From Obelidium mucronatum (taxonomy: Eukaryota > Chytridiomycota > Chytridiomycetes > Chytridiales > Chytriomycetaceae), in NCBI GenBank assembly GCA_025765595.1, contig JAIVFH010000132.1, forward strand, positions 1 through 64,000: a stretch of 64,000 nt of DNA. The letters are read 5' to 3'. Below are positions 56,502 through 64,000 of this stretch, in pieces. The first letter of the stretch is position 1. The number at the start of each line of letters is the position of its first letter. The translations under genes were made by a program, and so were the position numbers. The notes beneath the pieces are model-generated. The model was not told where the DNA came from, did not search any database, and worked only from the letters and a program-made list of their open reading frames with translations.

Positions 56502-57076
56502 CTATCTCATAATTGCTTTAGTCCATGTGAACCATGACATTCCAATGATAATGGAATTGCAGATGTCGTGGCTTTCCAGAATCGTTTGGTCATGTACAAG
56601 AAGACGGCCCTGTTGAACAAAATCTGCCACTCTTTCCTTACAGATTTTCTTCTTTAATTGCCTCATTTTATCAGCTTGAGCATTTTTCTGAGCTTGTGTT
56701 GCCTGTTTCTAACAAGTGGGTTGTAAAGACAAGAGCAGTAAAATTAGAATAAACTTACAGGAAGACCCAAAACTGTTCCAGAGAGACCCCAGAGTAATGA
56801 AACTTTCTTTAGGTCAACCGTATTGGCCTTGAAGCTTGCGACAATCATACAGCCAATTGCGTAATTGGCCACAAGGGCCTTGGAATGCCGTTTAAAGGAC
56901 CAGAACTGCTCTTCTACAATGCAATTCAAGTGCATGCCTCGTAGAGTGGGCAGGATAAGATCCAGAATCTGACAAATGCAGCATGGACAGCTTCGGCACC
57001 TTCTCCCACCGAATCCTCCATCTGTCCAACCGAAAGCGAGCCACTGGACACCACTCGAAATACCGGCTCGTTGCAC
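56502..57076 (-). CDS. Unidentified spliced gene, 5' end uncertain
   Basis: Two exons are convincing: about 57076-56759 and 56702-56502, joined by a GTAAGT...ACAG intron in phase 0. Exon a includes LRGMHLNCIVEEQFWSFKRHSK, then a hydrophobic stretch LVANYAIGCMIVASF and VSLLWGLSGTVLGLP. Exon b reads ATQAQKNAQADKMRQLKKKI ... LLVHDQTILESHDICN, ending WFTWTKAIMR and a stop. A second upstream frame (57126-56926) may be the true 5' part via an unrecognised splice or an indel. It may be a small membrane-associated protein, but I do not recognise a family. Confidence 0.4.
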
Positions 57077-59172
57077 AGCGTCCTCAGGGATGGCACGAGA
57101 AGAATGGTAAATCCAAGATTTACCACGGGATCAAATTTGGTCCAAAATTTTCAAAATCACACACTTATTCTGAAGAATGATGGGTCCTTCCGAGTTCATT
57201 TCCGCAGATGATTGACATCACGTGACTTCAAAAAAGGAATGAAAAACAACAAAAAAAAGTAAAAAAAGACGACGCAACCAGTCCACATCCTGCAGTGGTC
57301 TACGTCTACGACTGGAAGTCTGATGGACTGACGCAAGTGCGAAAAAGTGTCTTAGTTGCAGCTTGTCAGGAGCAAAACATACAGTTGGGCAAGCAGCCAA
57401 CATTGTTGCAGCCATGCTCTCGCATCTGCCATTCACAGCTCGTTCTGACTTGCCTTCAGTGGTTGTTCTTCCGACTTGTGTCCAGACTTACAACAGACGG
57501 CAACAGGTCTTGTCTGACTGACCAAATCAGGTTTGAAACATTCTTTCGACAGCTGTGGCAGCAATTTGGACGAAAGCAATGTCTTAAATACGCGCAAAAG
57601 AATTTGTTGAGAGGAAACAAAAGACAGCGGCTCTGCATTTGGTGGCAGTGGCGCGAGAACTGCAAGCCACTGGAATAATCAGATTCAAACTGCATCACTG
57701 AAGTTTCTCCAATTCCGGTCGATTTTGGTGCTCTGTTCAATTGAAGACACAAGCACTGACATGGAGGAGTGCATCCAGCATAATATGCTAGCGAGGGGCT
57801 CCGATACTGTCAGACATCATCAGAAAGCGCCATGCCAATAGCATCCAATATTGATTTGGATGAGATTAACGCACAGCTAAGATCGGTGGAAATGACGTTG
57901 ACGAGTGAGAGACAATGGTTCTGCAATTGGAATCCTTGCTAATCAATTCATGGTACATTCGCCAAATCCCAATAGACGTCAGCAAGAGATGGAAATGCAC
58001 CAGATTTCATCCCCCAGAACAGATTTACAAATGGTGAGCTTTTTGATGAATGAAAGCGGCTTCTTGTTGAAATCTTTTGGAATTGTGATTTCCTTGATGT
58101 CCGAATCCTGGTAACCCTTCAAACCAGCTTGTTCTTCTCAGTCATCTTCATTTACACTATCATTATCATCAATATTATCAATCAAGAATATGAGATTGAC
58201 ATACATCGCGCCAACTCAATAAGGACTGAGGGACAGAATTCACAAGTCTTGCTCAAAGTTTTGTTAGTTGCTGGACGGTTGCGACAGGTGGTCTTTGGGC
58301 AAGAGAATGGGTCGAGTAACGCGAAGAGCGCAAGTAGAACTTCTGCTAAAAAAGAGACGACACTAGTTACGTGTAGCACAGGGCAAGGTGAAAGATCAAC
58401 GCAAAATGCGATGTTAGCTGAAACATGAGTTGACCTGCTGCAGCATTCTCCACGAGGAGGCGCATGGGCTTGAATGGTGTGGGAGGGATATCATTGCTCT
58501 GTCGGGGCTGTTGTACTTTGAACCAGCTTTATCATATTATACCTTTTTGACCCTTGATTTCCACGCTGAGGGGTTGCGTCGACTACGCTGGCAGGGGACA
58601 GTGGCGGTGGCTTTTTTGACATACTTGCAACTTCCGGGGCAGATTAGACGAATAACAGGGAATATTTAATAAGTGCTGTAAATACTTCAACAATTCTTTT
58701 TAATACAATTCATATTTGTCGTGGTCCCGACAAGTGTGTGCTCCCTCCTGAATTTGCTAGGGTCGCCGCAGGCGACCCAACTTTTGACCAAATTCGCAAA
58801 ATTTCCAATACGACACAAACCCTATTTGAATCCATCCTACCTCTCTACAAACGCGTACATGCATTGTGGGTAATTGACGCTAATAATGCCGCTAATAATT
58901 CTTTTTATTTTTGACATTTATATTCAAGGTGATCATACCGATAAGATGTAGTCAGCGATTGTCAGGGTTCCCAATCAAGTTACACCGCCCGCTTTTGTTT
59001 TCCGCGCATCAAAGAGCAAGCAAAAAAAAAGAAAAAAAAAAAAAAAAGATAAAAAAACAGGAGTTCAGAATCTTGAAGGGATCCATGCTATAATATTAGT
59101 GAATCTCATTTCATGAAATGAGACCACAGGCATGTTCTAAATAATCGATTTTTACACTACAAAGTTTTTTAT
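57077..59172. other. Fragmentary region, no supported gene
   Basis: Several short open frames (57295-57678 +, 57830-58030 +, 58430-58669 +) look partly protein-like but lack starts, splice support or recognisable domains. A perfect 8-bp inverted repeat with a 3-nt loop (GGGTCGCC GCA GGCGACCC) lies at 58760-58778, and an A-rich run near 59019-59048. Confidence 0.35.
58760..58778. repeat. Perfect hairpin, 8-bp stem and 3-nt loop
   Basis: GGGTCGCC / GGCGACCC separated by GCA. GC-only stem in AT-rich surroundings; no T run follows directly. Confidence 0.6.
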
Positions 59173-61864
59173 TTACAATCCCCCAAACTGCGAATAAATA
59201 TCGCCAACCAACCAATCCACATCATTACTAGTCACACCCTTCCCACTCCTGACCCCCAACTGAATCCCCATCTCTAAAACCCTCTGAATATCTGATTTCG
59301 ACATGAATACCCTCCCATCACCCGCCGCAGCCGCCACCGCAGATTTCGCCGGCATAGAATTCGGATGCAAAAAAGGATGCTCCAGCAACTCGGGGATAGT
59401 CATTCGTGCTTTCGGATCTCTGTTTAAACAACTTTTTAGAACTTGGAGTAATGAGGGTTCTTGTGAGGTATCGCTGCCACTGGGACTCTGCTTGTCTGTG
59501 GCTGTTTTTTGAAACGCGATTTTGTAGTTTGGGTCCACGATTGCGTTCAGCTTTTGGACGATGGGTAATGCTGCGAATGGCGGTTGGCCGTAGACTAGCT
59601 GGTATAGAATACATCCCAAGGACCAGATATCAGAGGCTCTGCCGAGCTAAAAAAAATAGTGTCAAATATTATAATTATTAAAATAAAAATAAAAATTGTG
59701 CATGTACTTGACAGTTACATACCTTCAAATGCTGTCCAGATTTCGAAGATGAGGAATTTGATTCAGTGAATAGAATAGCTTCAGGCGCCATGTAATTCAG
59801 AGTCCCTGTTTGATAGTCTCGTTGGATGTTTGTTGTATCCGATGGGATTGCTTTTGCAATTCCAAAATCAATGAGTTTCAGTTTCCCTTCTACAATGAGG
59901 AAGTTGGCTGGTTTTAAATCAGAATGTACGATTTTCTCGTTGTGGATTTGTTGCACTGCTTGTAACATCTGGGACAGTTTGCAACGATGCGGGTGAGAAT
60001 GAACCCAACCAATTATTTTTTTTTAAAAAAAAGAATCACACCTGTGTCCAATGCATCCGAATGAAATTAAGGTTTCCAACAAGACTTTTATCTTTGGCAA
60101 GCAAATGTGCCAAATCAATCTCTCCGTATTCAAGAAGCTGACCCAAAAAAAAAAAAAAAAAAAAAAAAAAACGCATCAGAAACCATGAAAAATAAAACCA
60201 TGACACAACAAACCAAAAGTAAATGCTTCTTGACATGACAAATCTCAGAATCGATCAAAGAAATGATACATTCAGATTTCGCCAACTTTTTCAACAACTG
60301 AATCTCGTTCAAGTATCCTTCAATTGCGCTCGGATCTTGACGATCCAGTTTCACTTTTTTCAAGGCAAAGATTCTTCCAGACTCGGATATCACTTTGTAA
60401 ACTTTACTGCTGGCACCGCGACCAATCAATTCGATTCTTTTGTAGGGTACTCTGTTGACGGTTATGTATAAGCCCTTGTCTTTTTGATGATTGTGCTGTT
60501 GTTGCTGTTGGTCTCGTTCACGCTGGCGCGATTGCTATGACGGAGGCGGTGGATGTGGGTAAGTATGCGTTGAAAAAATAAAATATAAAACGATACTCAC
60601 AGCAGCATCTTCGTTATCTTCTTTCAAAGGCATAAAATACTCATTCGATTGATTCGGTTTGGTGGCGGGGACTGCAGTAGTTTGAATCACAGGAGTTGAC
60701 GGAATAGGTGGATGGTTGTTGCCAATGTTGGCAACCATTGTTTTTGTTTCTTCCTCTTGAGAGGGATTGTTTCCATTATTGTTACTCGCCGCTCCGGCCA
60801 TTTTGAATTCATTCAACATTGATTGTATTTTGCTTTTGGAAGTCGATGGGGGAGCGATCGAAACTGCTGTGTCGGCCAAAGAATTCGTCGCTGTCTGTGG
60901 CTGGGAGCTCGCTGCCTGAGGTGGTGTGGCCTCTTGAGTAATTGTTGGAGACTTTGCTGTGAGTTTTGTGGGATTCGGTGGAGGCAGCGACGCTGATACT
61001 CGCTGATTGGTATTAAGAGCCGCAGCGGAATTATTAGCGGAATCTTTTTGAGCTGATTCGAGGTTGCTGAGGTTTCGCCTAACGCCAGCCAACAGTCGTT
61101 GCATTTTTTCTTTTGAGGATTTGTTTCCAGAGGCTGGGATGATTGGAGTTGTAATCGGCTGATGAACTAGATGGTTTTGATGATTTTGCTGATGGAGAGG
61201 AGTACATGGGGGTTTTGATTCCACGGTGCTTCTCGGAGGTGTGTTTTTAAGGTTTTCAAGTTCGTTTTCAAGGTCACACAATGGCTGAGCCAATGAATCA
61301 ATTCCAGATTGAATTATAGAGTATGCCCGATCCGTGAAACCTAATTCGAACAATATTTTTGATGAGTCTCGTGTTGGCCCTTGACTTTGAAATTTGAATA
61401 CCGCAGCTCTGCTCAAATCTCGCCCAATGAATAAACAATGATGCAGAAGAAGAACCCGCCCGTGATTTTAAATATTTGTATTTGTCTCGAATTTCATCGT
61501 AATTTTCGTTTGCCAGACTGTATTGGATGTTGAATATTGAATAACGTCCGAATAATGTCAGTGGTCACGTTTGAATCACACCTCTCGAGTCTAAGATGCT
61601 CCAGCCAAATATCCAGTAGCCTAGAAACAGGCTTCGATAAGAGAAACAATGCAACAACATACAGCTGCAAGTACCTCTTGTCTGCTTTGAACTTGTCCTG
61701 ACTGATGCTGTGACATGGCCTCGTTGAGCAAATCAAAGTTTATCAAACCAAACCAAACACCAAAAACCAGCTTACGTTGACGTTGCTTCTGCAAACAGTT
61801 CGCGCAACTTTGCTGAATTCTTGTTTTCAGCCAAACGCGAAATCCAGGCGTCGACAGAGTTCAT
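59173..61864 (-). CDS. MPS1: Mps1/TTK-type dual-specificity protein kinase
   Basis: Nine exons: 61864-61776, 61719-61663, 61620-61582, 61517-61402, 61340-60601, 60534-60214, 60137-60042, 59968-59723 and 59646-59173 (2178 nt, 725 aa). The N-terminal exons give the TPR-like extension seen in Mps1/Bub1 ([40 protein letters not shown]). A Ser/Pro/Asn-rich linker follows, then the kinase domain: [11 protein letters not shown] (Gly loop), FALKKVKL (Lys), [18 protein letters not shown] (catalytic loop, HSD as in Mps1), DFGIAKAI, and the signature [20 protein letters not shown]. Mps1 acts at kinetochores in the spindle checkpoint and at spindle pole bodies. It is divergent from the next gene. Confidence 0.88.
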
Positions 61865-61932
61865 TGAATAATTAGCGAAATAAAATTAAATTATAAATTA
61901 AAATAAAATAAATAAATCACACACCACTGCCG
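61865..61932. promoter_or_regulatory. 68-bp bidirectional promoter region
   Basis: Only 68 bp, rich in AATAAAATTAAA-type words, separate the start codons of the Mps1-type gene (-) and the bromodomain-like gene (+). Both 5' UTRs must overlap or be very short, so a shared promoter is inferred. Confidence 0.5.
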
Positions 61933-63422
61933 ATGGACGCCCCAGTGACGCTTGCCGACGTTGTTGATTTGCTGATTGAGTAAGCTTAGCGCCTTGCTCC
62001 TGTTCCGCATCCGAGTGGCTGTTGACTGTTGGCCTAGGGAGGATCCGAAGCAGCTTCTTTGCCAGGAAGAAGTCGACGGCCGCCCGCGAAATCTCGAAGA
62101 AATCAAAGCGCGAAGCCACGAGTCGTTTGCGGCGCTGCAGGTGGGCTCTGAGTGGACTTTGATGGACTTAACAGAAAAACAAAAACTAAAACAAAAACAA
62201 AAACAAAACAAATCAGAGCGACGTGGAAGCGCTGCTCTTTCACGCCGCCGCAAAACTCGGAAAAGACGAAAACGCGGCGGCGGCAATTCTGGCTGTGCGC
62301 CAAGTGATGCGCCTTGCGGCTGACGAGTTCGCGAAGGACAAAGGCGTTGGCGCGAAATACTCAGTGAAGGACGGCGACTCGTTCGGGGGTTTGTTGCGCG
62401 CGAGTGGGTGTGGCGGGCGCTGACTTGCTCCACCGTTTCAAGCACAGAAAGTGTCGCTGGCGCGCAGGAATATCGACGGATCGCTTCTCTTTACGAATGC
62501 ATACTCGGGTATCTTACCCGAAGACTTTTATCGGGTTTCTGGTAACTTTCGCATGTGTAATCTTCCCGTTGACGAACTCAACCGGTTTTCATGTTTCCAG
62601 AGATTGATGATAACTTGACTCCTGTGTATATCCACCCTAACTTGGAACTCAGCAAAGCTCAAATACCTGATCTGGGCGCTGTCTCTCGCTTTGACGGCGT
62701 GAAAACCAGCAAACATAAGCATTTGGGTATCTCCGCCATGCTCGCAGGTGAACTTCCTGTACTGTACCGCTTGAAGAAAAACAGACATCTAATATGTTTC
62801 ATTGTTGCAGTTGATTTCGCAGCATACGACCCATTCCAGTCATTTGCTCCCCAGTTTGATTCTTCCAATGCCTTGATATCGGTCAAAGAAACGATTCAAA
62901 TGTACAAACCCAGACGCAATATCAATCCATCCAAAATCAATTTGAAGGAACTTCCACTTGGTCTTGGAGATATCGAATTGAATCCATCCATCTCTGAAGC
63001 TGATTTATCGGCTGCTCGCGAAATTCTTGCTGCAGAATCTATAAACGTGGACGAAGCTGCTAAAAATATGGATCCTGTACGAGACCAGATACTGAGTCAA
63101 TTGACTACTTCAGCATTGTACAACTTGAATGTTCTTCAAGACCATAAAATTGTAAAGAAGACGATGGGAATCAAGGCTGATCAAGATAAACTTGGTACGC
63201 ACCTTTCTGTTTTTTTTTCTCTTTTCGTTCTTTCAAATCTTGTAATAATGAAATGTGACCCTTTCTGTTTCGGCAGCTTTGAAAATTCAACATTCGTTAC
63301 TACACTCTGTTTTGAAATCAAAGTCAAAATCTCTAATGAAGGCATCAGTATCTTCTGCGCGACATGATGTTTTAGAGCCAGTCTTCAAAGGCATGCTTCA
63401 CCCTGGAAACAAATTGAAGTGA
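61933..63422 (+). CDS. Divergent bromodomain-like / chromatin-remodeller-associated protein
   Basis: Seven exons: 61933-61979, 62038-62140, 62217-62388, 62443-62541, 62601-62747, 62811-63194 and 63277-63422 (1098 nt, 365 aa). The exon 3/4 junction is ambiguous (a donor at 62404 also keeps frame). The N-terminal helices (EIKARSHESFAAL, DVEALLFHAAAKLG, AILAVRQVMRLAADEF) resemble a degenerate bromodomain. A central motif (YDPFQSFAPQFDSSNALIS) recalls the SFAPxYDSxxA motif of Rsc58/BRD7/BRD9-like subunits. The C-terminus is helical (DQILSQLTTSALYNLNVL). I infer a nuclear SWI/SNF- or RSC-associated role, consistent with but not proven by the family resemblance. Confidence 0.55.
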
Positions 63423-63559
63423 TTCCTTCCAAGGTTTTCTTTCGTCACCCGTATTAAAGGGAATAAAATCTTTCCATCCAGCGATATAGCTCCTAATGCG
63501 ATCTTTTTATTTTAATAACAGATCCCCGAGATGTATTAAATTTCAGGGATTTTATTTGT

Positions 63560-63995
63560 CGGATGTTAAAAAAAACCATCAAAACAAACTTCCTCCTCCT
63601 CCAAACAACCAACTCCCTCCATGCCGCCAAAGACCGCGTTGTACCTTCGTTGGCGATCAGATAACGATCGCACTGCGTGAACCACCACTATGCCTGTAAG
63701 TACGCCCTATGCGGAGTTACTTTTGCTTCCGCACTTCCATCAATGCTCCCTCTTAACTAAATCACTCTGTCATAACCAAACAGGTGAACCCCGCCGCATT
63801 AATTGCCTCAGATGCCGGCGACACGTATGGTCATCTTCTCACCGCAGATCATGAGCTTCTCAAGCTGGTACTAAGTTTCGTGATCAAGTTCATCCTCTCG
63901 TTCATGTCTTCTCCATCCAGATTCACGCGTTTCGAGACCTATTCAGCTTCAAAGACTTTGCCGCCTCATATATTTTGCCACACATGAACTTGTAA
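63560..63995 (+). CDS. Small spliced gene with duplicated leader, possibly incomplete
   Basis: Exons 63690-63695 (ATG CCT), 63784-63867 and 63921-63995 give 54 aa: MPVNPAALIASDAGDTYGH ... HAFRDLFSFKDFAASYIL, ending HMNL and a stop five bases from the window end. Introns are GTAAGT...CAG and GTACTA...CAG. Position 63560-63689 is the leader, homologous to 28225-28362. It may be a small protein or the first part of a longer gene if another splice occurs. No family recognised. Confidence 0.45.
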
Positions 63996-64000
63996 TTCCT

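Overview
The window looks like nuclear DNA of a zoosporic, early-diverging fungus, most likely a chytrid. This is an inference from gene content, since there is no rRNA or other marker here. Most genes carry GT-AG introns of about 50-110 nt. Conserved eukaryotic/opisthokont genes (SWI1/ARID subunit, Mps1 kinase) sit beside families typical of chytrids: PAN-TM-SAM surface proteins, a Crinkler (CRN) protein with NTPase and nuclease-like domains, a Slo-type K+ channel and plant-like LRR repeats.

Left part (1-17.2 kb, gene-dense): two divergently placed paralogous PH-domain genes; three PAN-domain genes in tandem on the + strand (two with a membrane helix and a cytoplasmic SAM domain, one truncated to the PAN part); an S33/TAP-like membrane-anchored hydrolase; a Cys-rich membrane protein with an apparent frameshift; a nine-exon Slo-type channel; and an F-box/LRR protein. 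I joined the exons by hand. For the genes with explicit exon lists the joined lengths are multiples of three and frames stay open.

Middle (17.6-27.0 kb): a 9.4-kb Ty3/gypsy-type LTR element on the - strand with nearly identical ~1-kb LTRs. Its polyprotein carries an exonuclease III/AP-endonuclease-like domain before the integrase, about 255 extra residues within the integrase tail, and a chromodomain-like C-terminus. RT and RNase H are broken. One LTR abuts a truncated homeobox gene and the other a truncated LRR gene, with no target-site duplication.

27.8-33.6 kb: sparse DNA followed by a 4.3-kb higher-order tandem array (551-bp dimer units) whose borders look like short fungal introns.

Right part (33.8-64 kb): a SWI1-like gene, a degenerate gene remnant, a coiled-coil/low-complexity protein gene, then an array of short hairpin-forming repeats (43.1-44.5 kb) with compensatory stem changes. 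Next come the CRN gene, a decayed Ty1/copia element, a long gene-poor stretch with fragments, and the divergent pair Mps1 / bromodomain-like gene separated by only 68 bp. A small spliced gene at the right edge shares its leader with a locus at 28.2 kb.

The strongest candidates for something undescribed are the endonuclease-bearing LTR element, the covarying hairpin-repeat array and the intron-bordered 551-bp array.
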